A stretch of 64,000 nt of DNA from positions 3,038,001-3,102,000 of the forward strand of contig NZ_JAPEMU010000001.1 of assembly GCF_026342405.1 (NCBI RefSeq). The letters are read 5' to 3'. This stretch comes from Kitasatospora sp. NBC_00240 (GTDB lineage: Bacteria > Actinomycetota > Actinomycetes > Streptomycetales > Streptomycetaceae). Both the position numbers and the translations under genes were made by a program. The notes beneath the pieces were generated by a model. That model was not told where the DNA came from and ran no database searches. It was given only the letters and a program-made list of their open reading frames with translations. This document shows positions 52,862-62,228 of this stretch, in pieces (the stretch's first letter is position 1; each line of letters starts with the position of its first letter).

Positions 52862-54433
52862 ATGTCCGTCCGCAGGAAGGCCCTCGCGATGGGATCGGCG
52901 CTGGCCGCGGCCGTCGCCGCGACCGTCGCGATGGTGGGCCCCGGCAGCGCCTCCGCCGCCACCGTCGCCTGTACCGTCGACTGGTCCACCAACGACTGGG
53001 GCAGCGGCTTCACCGCCAATGTGAAGGTCAACAACCTCGGCACCGCGGCCGTCAACGGCTGGCAGCTGACGTACGCCTACACCGGCAACCAGACTCTCTC
53101 CGGCAGCGGCTGGAGCGGCACCTGGAGCCAGAGCGGCAAGAACGTCAGCGTCACCAACCTGTCCTGGAACGCCGTCGTCGCCCCGGGCGCCTCGGTCACG
53201 GCCGGCGCCAACTTCGCCTACAGCGGCGCCAATTCGGCTCCCACCTCGTTCGCGGTGAACGGGCTCGCCTGCACCGGCGCCCCGACCGGCAGCCCCTCCC
53301 CGACCGCCTCCGCCTCGCCCACGGCGACGGCCTCCCCCACCGCCACCACCTCGCCCACGGCGACGGCCTCGCCGACCGCCACCGCGAGCCCGACCGCCAC
53401 CGCCACACCCACCGGCACCGGCGCCGCACCCGCCCTGCACGTGGCCGGCAACACCCTGGCCGACACGGCGGGCCGGGCGGTGACCCTGCACGGGGTCAAC
53501 CGCTCCGGCACCGAGTTCATGTGCGTCCAGGGCTACGGCTTCTTCGACGGACCGGTGGACGCCGCGTCGGTGGCCGCCATCAAGAGTTGGAAGGTCAACG
53601 CCGTCCGCGTCCCGCTCAACGAGGACTGCTGGCTCGGCGCCTCCAACGTCAAGCCCGAGTACGGCGGCGCCAACTACCGTGCCGCGATCAAGACCTGGGT
53701 CGACACCCTGCGCACCAACGGCATCACGCCGATCGTCGAGATGCACTGGAGCCACGGCCTGTACACCGGCAACTCCTCCGGCTGCTCCGACGTGAACGCC
53801 ACCTGCCAGAAGCCGATGCCCGGCGCCGAGGCGGTGCCGTTCTGGACGTCGGTGGCCGACACCTTCAAGGGCGACACGTCGATCGTCTTCGACCTGTTCA
53901 ACGAGCCCTACGCGGACCGCGCGGTCTCCTCGCTCTCCCAGGCCTGGCTCTGCTGGCGCGACGGCGGCAGCGCCTGCCCCGGCATCTCGTACCCGGTCAG
54001 CGGCATGCAGACGCTGGTCGACACCGTGCGCGCGACGGGTGCGAAGAACGTCATCCTGCTCGGCGGGCTCGCCTACTCCAACGACCTCGGCCAGTGGCTC
54101 GCCCACAAGCCCGACGACCCGACCGGCAACCTCGGCGCCGCCTTCCACGTGTACAACTTCAACACCTGCTCCACCGTCTCCTGCTTCGACTCCACCCTGT
54201 CCCCCGTGGCCGCCCAGGTGCCGCTGATGGCCGGTGAGATCGGCGAGAACGACTGCGCCCACGGCTTCGTCGACCAGGTGATGTCCTGGCTGGACGCCAA
54301 GAAGCTCTCCTACCTCGGCTGGACCTGGAACACCTGGGACTGCGGCTCCGGCCCGTCCCTGATCAGCAACTTCGACGGCACCCCGACCAACTTCGGCATC
54401 GGCGTGCGCGACCACCTGCGCGCGATCGGCTGA
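52862..54433 (+). CDS. CBM2 - linker - GH5 endoglucanase
   Basis: This 523-residue secreted cellulase has a signal peptide (about 1-33), a CBM2 (about 36-138), a Pro/Thr/Ser linker of PTA repeats (about 140-187), and a GH5 domain (about 190-520). Glu348 (FNEPY) is the acid/base and Glu459 (AGEIGEND) the nucleophile. Several cysteine pairs fit an extracellular enzyme. AAGGAG precedes the ATG. It is divergent from GH48 and both have CebR-type boxes, so they are induced together. Confidence 0.94.
   Translation: MSVRRKALAMGSALAAAVAATVAMVGPGSASAATVACTVDWSTNDWGSGFTANVKVNNLGTAAVNGWQLTYAYTGNQTLSGSGWSGTWSQSGKNVSVTNLSWNAVVAPGASVTAGANFAYSGANSAPTSFAVNGLACTGAPTGSPSPTASASPTATASPTATTSPTATASPTATASPTATATPTGTGAAPALHVAGNTLADTAGRAVTLHGVNRSGTEFMCVQGYGFFDGPVDAASVAAIKSWKVNAVRVPLNEDCWLGASNVKPEYGGANYRAAIKTWVDTLRTNGITPIVEMHWSHGLYTGNSSGCSDVNATCQKPMPGAEAVPFWTSVADTFKGDTSIVFDLFNEPYADRAVSSLSQAWLCWRDGGSACPGISYPVSGMQTLVDTVRATGAKNVILLGGLAYSNDLGQWLAHKPDDPTGNLGAAFHVYNFNTCSTVSCFDSTLSPVAAQVPLMAGEIGENDCAHGFVDQVMSWLDAKKLSYLGWTWNTWDCGSGPSLISNFDGTPTNFGIGVRDHLRAIG
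53281..53420 (+). repeat. Degenerate repeat coding for the PTA linker
   Basis: Repeats such as TCGCCCACGGCGACGGCCTC and CCGACCGCCACC encode Ser-Pro-Thr-Ala units between CBM2 and GH5. Such linkers are usually O-glycosylated. Confidence 0.8.
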
Positions 54434-54442
54434 GCCGGCGGC

Positions 54443-54476
54443 GGCCGGGCACGGGGGGCACCACCCGTGCCCGGCC
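54443..54476. terminator. Terminator hairpin after the GH5 gene
   Basis: GGCCGGGCACGGG and CCCGTGCCCGGCC (13-bp arms) surround an 8-nt loop between the convergent GH5 and amidohydrolase genes. Confidence 0.85.
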
Positions 54477-54512
54477 GGCCGCGTTCCGCGCGCCCCGGCC
54501 GGACGGGCGTGC

Positions 54513-55691
54513 TCAGAGCCGGTAGAGCCGGCGCGCGTTCTCCGCCGAGAGCAGCCGGCCGATCCGCGTCACGTCCCCGGCGGAGCACGCGCCGTCCGCC
54601 CGCCAGGACGCCAGCAGCGCACCCAGGCCGTGCCGGAACTGGGCGGCACCGACCAGGTGCAGTTCGGGCAGGCCGTACCCGTCGGTGGAGAACAGCAGCT
54701 TGCCGAACGGCGCCAGCTCCAGCATCTCGCCGAGCACCGCCGCCACCCTCGGCCCGACGTACGAGGCGGTCAGACCGAGGTCGGCGTACACCTGCGGGAA
54801 GGCCTGCGCGAGCCAGGCGGCCTGCCGGTGGTACGGGTAGCCGTGCAGCAGCACCAGCGGGACGCCGGTGGGCTCCGCCGCCCGGACGAACGCGGCCAGC
54901 AGTGCCGGGTCGGCCCGGTGCAGGGTGAGGTCCGGGTCGCCGAATCCGGTGTGCAGCTGGATCGGCAGCCGGCGTCCGGCGCAGGCGTCGAGCGCCGTCC
55001 AGAGCAGGTGGCGCAGCAGCACCGGGTCGACGAGCCGGCCGCCGCCGGCCCGCAGCCGGGCCCCGGCCGCGGCGACCACCTCGCGGTCGGTCGGCCGCTC
55101 GGCCGGGATGTCCAGTCCGTGCCGGTAGGCCAGCACGGACTTCAGCGCGACGGCGCCGGCCTCGACGGCCCCACCGACGGCCTCCCGGACGGCGGCCGGC
55201 CAGGCCGCCGCGTCCGGTTCGAGAGCCTCGGCGAGGGTCTCCAGCCGGACCACCTCCCGGACCTCCGCGCCGGTCAGGGCGGCGAACTCCGGCAGCGGCA
55301 GCAGCGGCCGGCCGGCGGCGGCGGTCAGGCCGGTGTCGACCAGGCAGGTGTCGAGTCCGGCGGCGGCGAGCAGCCGCCGGGTGGCCTCGGGGGCGCCGAG
55401 TTCCCGGCGACGGGCCAGGTAGTCGGCGGCCGGGGCATGGGCGGGCAGGCCGAGCACGGGCGGGCACCAGCGGCGGACGGCGAGGCCGAGGGCGCTGTCC
55501 AGGGGCGAGGCACCGGGGGCCGGCGGGCGGTCCGACTCGGTGAGCAGGCCGGCCAGCTCGTCGTCGTCGAGCTGGACGTCGAGCACGCTGTGGCAGTGGT
55601 GGTCGACCAGGACGGGTGGGCCGGCCTCCTCCGCCGCATCGCCCGACCCCGCGGCGCCCGTCCCGGTACGGCCCGCCCCCGCGGCGTCCAC
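54513..55691 (-). CDS. Amidohydrolase associated with a glutamine synthetase-like gene
   Basis: This 392-residue protein has the metal-binding HHCHS near the N-terminus (residues about 31-35), QLHTGF, LLHGYPYH and FSTDGYG, the layout of amidohydrolase-2/FluG-N-terminal TIM barrels. It is GTG-started one base after the glutamine synthetase-like stop, so the two are coupled. In FluG-like proteins the same two domains are joined. It may hydrolyse a gamma-glutamyl amide or its product; the substrate is unknown. Confidence 0.78.
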   Translation of the reverse strand: MDAAGAGRTGTGAAGSGDAAEEAGPPVLVDHHCHSVLDVQLDDDELAGLLTESDRPPAPGASPLDSALGLAVRRWCPPVLGLPAHAPAADYLARRRELGAPEATRRLLAAAGLDTCLVDTGLTAAAGRPLLPLPEFAALTGAEVREVVRLETLAEALEPDAAAWPAAVREAVGGAVEAGAVALKSVLAYRHGLDIPAERPTDREVVAAAGARLRAGGGRLVDPVLLRHLLWTALDACAGRRLPIQLHTGFGDPDLTLHRADPALLAAFVRAAEPTGVPLVLLHGYPYHRQAAWLAQAFPQVYADLGLTASYVGPRVAAVLGEMLELAPFGKLLFSTDGYGLPELHLVGAAQFRHGLGALLASWRADGACSAGDVTRIGRLLSAENARRLYRL

Positions 55692-55692
55692 C

Positions 55693-57123
55693 TCAGTACC
55701 GCCAGCGGGTCGCCGCGATGATCTCCTCGGCGCCGCACCCGGCGAACAGCGCGCTCTCGGCCCGGCGGACGGCCAGCACCGCCCGGTACAACGGCTCGCC
55801 GAGGGCCTCCCGCAGGACGGCCGAGCGCTCGTAGGCAGCGACGGCCTCGCCCAGGTCCGCCGGCAGCCGGTCGACCGCCCCGGGGGCCAGCCTGGCCGGG
55901 TCGACCGTGGTCTCGGGGGGCAGGCGCAGGCCGCCGTCGATGCCGGCCAGCCCGGCGGCGAGCACCGCGCCGACGGCCAGGTAGGGGTTGGCGGCGCCGT
56001 CGAAGCACTTGATCTCGGCGTTGGCTGTGTCCGCCCGCTCGCCCTCCGATCCGGTGACCAGGCGCAGCGCGGCCTCCCGGTTCTCCAGCCCCCAGCACCG
56101 GTAGGCGCCGGCCCAGCGGGAGGGGACCAGCCGCAGGTACCCGGCCGGACTGGGGGTGCCGAGGACGAGGAGTTCGGGGAGCGCGGCGAGCACTCCGGCC
56201 AGGAAGCTCTCGGCCTCGCCGGTCAGCCCGTGCGGGCCCGGTCCGCCGTGGGAGAGGTTGCGGCCGTCGCGCCAGAGGCTGAGGTGCAGGTGGGAGCCGT
56301 TGCCGACGCCACCGGGCTCGACGGCGGGCGCGAAGGAGGCGCGCAGCCCGTGCCGGGCCGACACGGCGCGCACGGTGTGCCGGACGAGCACGGAGGTGTC
56401 GGCGGCGGCCACCGGCCCCTCGGGGGCGACGGAGACCTCGAACTGTCCGGGCGCGTACTCGGGGTGGATCTGGAGCACGGTCAGGCCCTGCTGCTCCAGT
56501 GCCCGCAGGATGTCGCGCAGGTAGTCGGAGAGGTCGGTCAGCCGCTGCAGGCCGTAGGCCGGGCCGGCCGTCGGGTAGCGCGGCTCCTCCTCGGGCGGGC
56601 CGGCCAGCGCGGCCACCCACTCGACCTCGATGCCGGCCCGGACGGTCAGCCCGCGGGCCCGGGCCGCGGCCTCCGCCCGGCGGGCGAACAGGCGCTGGCA
56701 GCCGGAGTGCGGGGTGTCCTGCTGGGTGTAGCGGTCGGCGGGGGCCCAGGCCCAGCCGGGCTGGGCGGCGAGCGGGACGAGCCGGTCCAGGTCGGGGTAC
56801 AGCCGCAGGTCGCCGACGGCGCCGCTGCCGGCCGGCGGCACGGCCGGGTCGGGCCCGGAGCCGTCGGCCGCCGGGTCGGCCACCGGTTCGGCCGTCGAGT
56901 CGTCGACCAGGAAGGCGTCGAAGCAGGGCGCCGCGCCGATGCCCCAGGAGGCGGCGTGCACCAGCCCGCCGACCGGAACGGCCTTGACCCGGGCCAGCCC
57001 CGCGTTGTCGACCCAGCCGATCGCGACCGCGTCCACGGCGGCCGTCCGCAGCCGGTCGGTGGCGAGCCGCGCGAGGGCGGCGCGCTCCGCCCTGGGCAAC
57101 CGGGTGTCGGCGGCGGTACTCAT
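55693..57123 (-). CDS. Glutamine synthetase-like enzyme, probably gamma-glutamyl amide ligase
   Basis: This 476-residue protein has the GS catalytic domain: GIEVEW (metal Glu), HPEYAPGQFEVS, GNGSHLHLSL, ENREAALRL and NAEIKCFDGAANPYLAVGAVL. The N-terminal domain (about 1-120) departs from housekeeping GlnA. The group includes gamma-glutamylpolyamine and gamma-glutamylethanolamide ligases (GlnA2-4 type in Streptomyces), so the substrate is likely an amine rather than ammonia. It is translated with an amidohydrolase. Confidence 0.85.
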   Translation of the reverse strand: MSTAADTRLPRAERAALARLATDRLRTAAVDAVAIGWVDNAGLARVKAVPVGGLVHAASWGIGAAPCFDAFLVDDSTAEPVADPAADGSGPDPAVPPAGSGAVGDLRLYPDLDRLVPLAAQPGWAWAPADRYTQQDTPHSGCQRLFARRAEAAARARGLTVRAGIEVEWVAALAGPPEEEPRYPTAGPAYGLQRLTDLSDYLRDILRALEQQGLTVLQIHPEYAPGQFEVSVAPEGPVAAADTSVLVRHTVRAVSARHGLRASFAPAVEPGGVGNGSHLHLSLWRDGRNLSHGGPGPHGLTGEAESFLAGVLAALPELLVLGTPSPAGYLRLVPSRWAGAYRCWGLENREAALRLVTGSEGERADTANAEIKCFDGAANPYLAVGAVLAAGLAGIDGGLRLPPETTVDPARLAPGAVDRLPADLGEAVAAYERSAVLREALGEPLYRAVLAVRRAESALFAGCGAEEIIAATRWRY

Positions 57124-57659
57124 GGGGCCATGCTTCCGTGCCCGCCGACCTGGCGGTACTCCCCGTACGGGTGGTTTGCGCGGCCCCGGCCGGGCAGGGC
57201 GGCGTTCCGAGCGGGTCGGCCGACCCGGTCCGCCGGACCGGGTCGGCCGGGCGATCCTTCGGCCGTGAATTCTCGCCCACCCCCTTCCTACTCGACGGTA
57301 ACTTCGCTACAGTGACCGCACGCACCACCGCCGGGCTTCGGGAGCCGCACCGGCGGGGTCGTCGCCCGCCGCGCCATCGCGCTCTGCGGGGCGGCGGCAC
57401 GGGTGCCTTTCTCCCGGCCCGCGCCCTGGCGGCGCGCGGCCGGATCCTCGTATCAGAGTCGCTTCCTTCTTCTTGAGCGCCTGAGTACCACGGCGTACCC
57501 GCGGCACGGCCGGAGCGGACCGGCCCCCTCGCGTACGCCGGACCGTCATCTCCCTCCCCCGTGCGTGACCCTCCTCCGGCGGCTGCCGGCCCCCCGACGA
57601 CGGGCGCGGCCGCGCCGCCGGAGCACGCCCGGGTCCACATGACAAGGAGTCAGGATCCA
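57124..57659. promoter_or_regulatory. Divergent region before the hydroxyacyl-CoA dehydrogenase gene
   Basis: The 536-bp region between the glutamine synthetase-like gene and the dehydrogenase has no gene. A plausible rightward promoter is TTCCTA (57285-57290), 17-bp spacer, TACAGT (57308-57313), leaving a leader of about 340 nt. A GGCGGCACGGGTGCC stretch resembles no strong operator. I saw no copy of the ccrA operator here. Confidence 0.4.
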
Positions 57660-59435
57660 ATGGAGCGTCCCTTTTCCACTGTCGCCGTGATCGGCCTGGG
57701 CACCATGGGTGCCGGCGTCGCGGTGGCGGTCGCACGGAGCGGCCGCCGGGTGATCGGTGTCGAGGCGAACGGCGACAGCGCCGCCCGGGCCCTGGCCAGG
57801 ATCGCGGAGACCACCGCCCACGACGTCGAGCGTGGCCGGATCACCGCCGAGGAGCGCACCGCGCTGCTCGCGCAGATCACCGTCGGCGACCGGCTGGACG
57901 CGGCGGCCGCCGCCGACCTGGTGATCGAGGAGGTCCCGGAGCAGCTGGAGCTGAAGCGGGAGATCTTCGCCGAGCTGGACCGGATCTGCCCGCCCGAAAC
58001 GGTGCTCGCGACCGGTACCACCGCCCTGTCGGTGACCCGGATCGCAGCCGCCACCTCGCGCCCCGAGCGGGTGCTGGGCCTGCACTTCTTCAACCCCGTG
58101 CCGGTGATGAAGCTGGTCGAGGTGGTCCGCACCGTGCTGACCGCCCCGCCGGTGGCCGAGGCCGCCGCCGCCTTCGCCCGGGACCTCGGCAAGGAGCCGG
58201 TCGCGGCCGGCGACCGGGCCGGCTTCGTGGTCAACGGCCTGCTCTTCGCGTACCTGAACCAGGCCGCGGCGATGTTCGAGTCCAAGTACGCGACCCGGGA
58301 GGACATCGACGCCGCGATGCGGCTCGGCTGCGGCCTGCCGATGGGCCCGCTGGCCCTGCTGGACCTGATCGGCGTCGACACCGCCCGTACCGTCCTGGAG
58401 GCGATGTACGAGCAGTCCAGGGACCGCCTGCACGCGCCGGCGCCGATCCTGGGCCAGCTGGTCTCGGCCGGGCTGCTGGGCCGCAAGTCCGGACGCGGTT
58501 TCTACACGTACGAGGCGCCCGGCTCCGCCAAGGTGGTGCCCGGCACGGGCGGCGGCGCGGCGGACCGGCCGGCCGGCCGCGAGGTGCGCAGCATCGGCGT
58601 CTGCGGCTCGGGCACGATGGCCACCGGCATCGTCGAGGTGTTCGCCAAGGCCGGCTACAGCGTCCTGCTGGCCGCCCGCAGCCAGGAGAAGGCGGACCGC
58701 GCCAAGGCCCAGCTGGCGAAGTCGCTGGAGCGCTCGGTCGCCAAGGGCCGGCTGACCGAGGAGCAGCGCGACGCGGCGCTCGCCCTGGTCACCCCGACCG
58801 GCGCGTACACCGACCTCGCCGACGCCGACCTGGTGGTCGAGGCGGTGGCCGAGGACCTCGCGGTCAAGCGCGAGCTGTTCGCGGCCCTCGACAAGATCTG
58901 CCGGCCGGGCGCGGTGCTGGCCACCACCACCTCCAGCCTGCCGGTGATCAGCTGCGCGGCCGCGACCTCGCGCCCGCAGGACGTGATCGGCATGCACTTC
59001 TTCAACCCGGCGCCGGCCATGAAGCTGGTCGAGGTCGTCTCGACCGTGCTGACCGCCCCGGACGTCACCGCCACCGTGCTCGACCTGTGCACCAAGGTCC
59101 GCAAGCACCCGGTGGAGTGCGGCGACCGCGCCGGCTTCATCGTGAACGCGCTGCTCTTCCCGTACCTGAACGACGCGGTGCGGATGCTGCAGGAGCACTA
59201 CGCCACGGTGGACGACATCGACACCGCGATGAAGCTCGGCTGCGGGTACCCGATGGGCCCCTTCGAGCTGCTGGACGTGGTCGGCCTGGACGTCTCGCTG
59301 ACCATCGAGCAGGTGCTGCACCAGGAGTTCCGCGAGCCGGGCCTGGCGGCCGCACCGCTGCTGGAGCACCTGGTGGCGGCGGGCTGCCTGGGCCGCAAGA
59401 CCGGCCGCGGGTTCCGCGACCACGCACGCCGATGA
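57660..59435 (+). CDS. 3-hydroxyacyl-CoA dehydrogenase, tandem-duplicated
   Basis: This 591-residue protein contains two full 3-hydroxybutyryl-CoA dehydrogenase units in tandem. Each has a Rossmann loop (VIGLGTMGAGV; VCGSGTMATGI), an HFFNP motif (GLHFFNPVPVMKLVEVV; GMHFFNPAPAMKLVEVV) and GDRAGF(V/I)VN. It would form or oxidise 3-hydroxybutyryl-CoA feeding crotonyl-CoA to the pathway downstream. AAGGAG is 10 nt before the ATG. The next genes are a TetR regulator and ccrA. Confidence 0.9.
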   Translation: MERPFSTVAVIGLGTMGAGVAVAVARSGRRVIGVEANGDSAARALARIAETTAHDVERGRITAEERTALLAQITVGDRLDAAAAADLVIEEVPEQLELKREIFAELDRICPPETVLATGTTALSVTRIAAATSRPERVLGLHFFNPVPVMKLVEVVRTVLTAPPVAEAAAAFARDLGKEPVAAGDRAGFVVNGLLFAYLNQAAAMFESKYATREDIDAAMRLGCGLPMGPLALLDLIGVDTARTVLEAMYEQSRDRLHAPAPILGQLVSAGLLGRKSGRGFYTYEAPGSAKVVPGTGGGAADRPAGREVRSIGVCGSGTMATGIVEVFAKAGYSVLLAARSQEKADRAKAQLAKSLERSVAKGRLTEEQRDAALALVTPTGAYTDLADADLVVEAVAEDLAVKRELFAALDKICRPGAVLATTTSSLPVISCAAATSRPQDVIGMHFFNPAPAMKLVEVVSTVLTAPDVTATVLDLCTKVRKHPVECGDRAGFIVNALLFPYLNDAVRMLQEHYATVDDIDTAMKLGCGYPMGPFELLDVVGLDVSLTIEQVLHQEFREPGLAAAPLLEHLVAAGCLGRKTGRGFRDHARR

Positions 59436-59593
59436 CTGCCCCCGCAGGACCGTCCGGCGGCCTGCCGAGGGGCGGCTGGAGCCCCGCCGCGGTGTCCTCC
59501 AGGTGGCCCAGACCGAGTGTCGCCGGGCCGGTCGCGCCGGTACGTCGGGCAAGGCCGGAATCCGCACCCGCCGGGACGTGTAGCGTTCCGGGC

Positions 59594-60553
59594 ATGGATC
59601 GGGTTCAGGCAGCGTCCGAGCAGCAGTCCGCCGTACGGCAGCCGGCCGGCCGGCCCGACCCGGCACGGCACGACCCGCCGCGGCCGGCCCCGGCGGGCAC
59701 CCCCGCCGCGGCGGACCCCGGGCCGGGCGGCCGCCGGGCCGCGGCGCAGCGCCTGCAGATGCGGCAGGACCTCGCCACGGCGGCGATGGAGCTGTTCGCC
59801 GGGCAGGGCTACGAGGAGACCACGGTCGACCAGATCGCCGCGGCCGCCGGGGTGGCCCGGCGGACCTTCTTCCGGTACTTCCGGTCCAAGGAGGAGGCGA
59901 TCTTCCCGGACCACGACGACACCCTGGTCCGGGTGGCCGACCTGCTGGCCAGCGCCGACTCCGAGGAGCACCCGCTGGACGTGGTCTGCCGGGGGATCAA
60001 GGAGGTGCTGCGGATGTACGCCTCCATGCCCTCGGTCTCGGTGGCCCGGTACCAGCTGATCCGCCAGGTGCCGGCCCTGCGCGAGCGGGAGATCGCCGTG
60101 GTGGCCCGGTACGAGCGGCTGTTCACCCGGTACCTGCTGGGCCGGTTCGACACGGCCGCGCAGATCCCGCCGGGCTGGCAGCGCGGCGGGGACGACGACT
60201 CGATGCTCGCCGAGGTCTCGGCGGCGGCGGTGGTCGCGGCGCACAACCACGTGCTGCGGCGCTGGCTGCGGGCGGGCGGCCACGGTGACGTGGAGGCCCA
60301 GCTGGACCACTCCTTCGAGGTGATCCGGGGGACGTTCTGGGCCACCGAGCCGTCCGGCGTCCGGCGCCGTGGGGCTGTTGTGGCACCCGGTGCCACAAGT
60401 GACGCGGCTTCCGCGCTGGAGTCGGCGGCCGCGAGCGCACTGAGTGCCACCCCGGGCGGTGAGGTCCTCATCACAGTGGCCCGCACCGACGCCCCGCTGG
60501 ACATCGTGCTGGACAGCATCCGGGCCGCCCTGGCCGGCCCCAAGGCCGGCTAG
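59594..60553 (+). CDS. TetR-family regulator of the ethylmalonyl-CoA locus
   Basis: This 319-residue protein has a disordered N-terminus of about 55 residues, then a TetR helix-turn-helix (about 60-110: TTVDQIAAAAGVARRTFFRYFRSKEEAIF) and a ligand domain (about 115-260). The C-terminus is long and low-complexity. The ATG is 7 nt after TAGCGT, suggesting a leaderless message. The 3' end of the gene contains a palindrome matching one in the ccrA promoter, so it probably represses ccrA. The ligand may be an acyl-CoA. Confidence 0.88.
   Translation: MDRVQAASEQQSAVRQPAGRPDPARHDPPRPAPAGTPAAADPGPGGRRAAAQRLQMRQDLATAAMELFAGQGYEETTVDQIAAAAGVARRTFFRYFRSKEEAIFPDHDDTLVRVADLLASADSEEHPLDVVCRGIKEVLRMYASMPSVSVARYQLIRQVPALREREIAVVARYERLFTRYLLGRFDTAAQIPPGWQRGGDDDSMLAEVSAAAVVAAHNHVLRRWLRAGGHGDVEAQLDHSFEVIRGTFWATEPSGVRRRGAVVAPGATSDAASALESAAASALSATPGGEVLITVARTDAPLDIVLDSIRAALAGPKAG
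60378..60398. promoter_or_regulatory. Palindrome inside the 3' end of the TetR gene
   Basis: TTGTGGCAC and GTGCCACAA are perfect 9-bp arms around a 3-bp spacer. The GTGGCAC-N3-GTGCCAC core is the same as in the ccrA promoter, about 310 bp downstream. It may be a second operator for looping. Confidence 0.65.
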
Positions 60554-60584
60554 CCGGGGGCGTTCTCCCAGGTCAGAAGCGTTT

Positions 60585-60620
60585 GAAAGGCCCGTCCCGG
60601 TCAGCCGGGGCGGGCCTTTC
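60585..60620. terminator. Terminator hairpin after the TetR gene
   Basis: Arms 60585-60600 and 60605-60620 pair along 16 bp with one mismatch around a 4-nt loop, isolating ccrA transcription from the regulator. Confidence 0.8.
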
Positions 60621-60684
60621 GCATACCCGCCGAAGGATGCTCGAACGGTTTTCCGACTCACTCGAATTGATGACACCCAGTGTC

Positions 60685-60714
60685 TTTACGAGTGGCACAG
60701 GGTGCCACTACCTT
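60685..60714 (+). promoter_or_regulatory. ccrA promoter with an operator in the spacer
   Basis: TTTACG (60685-60690), 18-bp spacer and TACCTT (60709-60714). The spacer is filled by AGTGGCAC-AGG-GTGCCACT (60691-60709), a palindrome whose last base is the first of the -10. Repressor binding there would exclude RNA polymerase. The leader to the ATG is about 170 nt. Confidence 0.7.
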
Positions 60715-60890
60715 GTTACTCACCAGTCGCGGCGCCGCGGCTCCCCACCTCGGCGCGCCGTCGTCAGGCACTCCCACACCCCGGGAGTCAGGCCTCACCA
60801 AACCCACCCACCCTCAGCGAAGCCGGTGTCCGCTCCCGGCTCCCCCAGACGCCCTGTGCCCCTCACACAGGTACGCCTTCGGAGGCAGCC

Positions 60891-62228
60891 ATGAAGGAAA
60901 TCCTCGACGCGATCCTCAGCTCCGACAGCACCGCGGCGGACTTCGCCGCGATCAAGCTGCCGGAGTCCTACCGGGCGGTCACGCTCCACAAGGACGAGGA
61001 GCAGATGTTCGCCGGCCTCGACAGCCGCGACAAGGACCCTCGCACGTCCCTGCACCTGGACGACGTCGCCCTGCCCGAGCTCGGCCCGGGCGAGGCCCTG
61101 GTGGCCGTCATGGCCAGCGCCGTGAACTACAACACCGTGTGGAGCTCGATCTACGAGCCGGTCTCCACCTTCGGCTTCCTGGAGCGCTACGGCCGGCTGT
61201 CGCCGCTCACCAAGCGCCACGACCTGCCGTACCACGTGCTCGGCTCGGACCTCGCGGGCGTGGTGCTGCGCACCGGCGCCGGCGTCAACGCCTGGAAGCC
61301 GGGCGACGAGGTCGTCGCCCACTGCCTCTCGGTCGAGCTGGAGTCCTCGGACGGCCACAACGACACGATGATGGACCCGGAGCAGCGCATCTGGGGCTTC
61401 GAGACCAACTTCGGCGGCCTGGCCCAGATCGCGCTGGTGAAGACCAACCAGCTGATGCCCAAGCCCGCGCACCTCACCTGGGAGGAGGCCGCGTCCCCGG
61501 GCCTGGTCAACTCCACCGCCTACCGCCAGCTGGTCAGCCGGAACGGCGCGGGCATGAAGCAGGGCGACAACGTGCTGATCTGGGGCGCCAGCGGCGGCCT
61601 CGGCTCGTACGCCACCCAGTACGCGCTGGCCGGCGGCGCCACCCCGATCTGTGTGGTCTCCAACGACCAGAAGGCCGAGATCTGCCGGTCGATGGGCGCC
61701 GAGGCGATCATCGACCGCAGCGCCGAGGGCTACCGGTTCTGGAAGGACGAGAACACCCAGGACCCGCGCGAGTGGAAGCGCCTGGGCGGCCGGATCCGCG
61801 AGCTCACCGGCGGCGAGGACGTGGACATCGTCTTCGAGCACCCGGGCCGCGAGACCTTCGGCGCCTCGGTGTACGTCACCCGCAAGGGCGGCACCATCGT
61901 CACCTGCGCCTCCACCTCCGGCTTCATGCACCAGTACGACAACCGCTACCTGTGGATGTCCCTGAAGAAGATCGTCGGCTCGCACTTCGCCAACTACCGC
62001 GAGGCCTGGGAGGCCAACCGCCTGGTGGCGAAGGGCAAGATCCACCCGACCCTGTCCAAGGTCTACACCCTCGACGAGACCGGCCAGGCCGCGCTCGACG
62101 TCCACCAGAACAAGCACCAGGGCAAGGTCGGTGTGCTCTGCCTGGCCCCGTCCGAGGGCCTGGGCGTGCGGGACCACGAGCTGCGCGAGAAGCACCTGCC
62201 GGCGATCAACCGCTTCAGGGACATCTGA
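60891..62228 (+). CDS. ccrA: Crotonyl-CoA carboxylase/reductase
   Basis: This 445-residue MDR enzyme reduces crotonyl-CoA with NADPH and CO2 to ethylmalonyl-CoA, the key step of the ethylmalonyl-CoA pathway and a source of polyketide extender units. Residues N81, F170, E171 and H365, which form the CO2 pocket in the Kitasatospora setae enzyme, are at the same numbers here. The NADPH loop is [26 protein letters not shown] precedes the ATG. Its stop overlaps the mutase start (TGATG). Confidence 0.97.
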   Translation: MKEILDAILSSDSTAADFAAIKLPESYRAVTLHKDEEQMFAGLDSRDKDPRTSLHLDDVALPELGPGEALVAVMASAVNYNTVWSSIYEPVSTFGFLERYGRLSPLTKRHDLPYHVLGSDLAGVVLRTGAGVNAWKPGDEVVAHCLSVELESSDGHNDTMMDPEQRIWGFETNFGGLAQIALVKTNQLMPKPAHLTWEEAASPGLVNSTAYRQLVSRNGAGMKQGDNVLIWGASGGLGSYATQYALAGGATPICVVSNDQKAEICRSMGAEAIIDRSAEGYRFWKDENTQDPREWKRLGGRIRELTGGEDVDIVFEHPGRETFGASVYVTRKGGTIVTCASTSGFMHQYDNRYLWMSLKKIVGSHFANYREAWEANRLVAKGKIHPTLSKVYTLDETGQAALDVHQNKHQGKVGVLCLAPSEGLGVRDHELREKHLPAINRFRDI

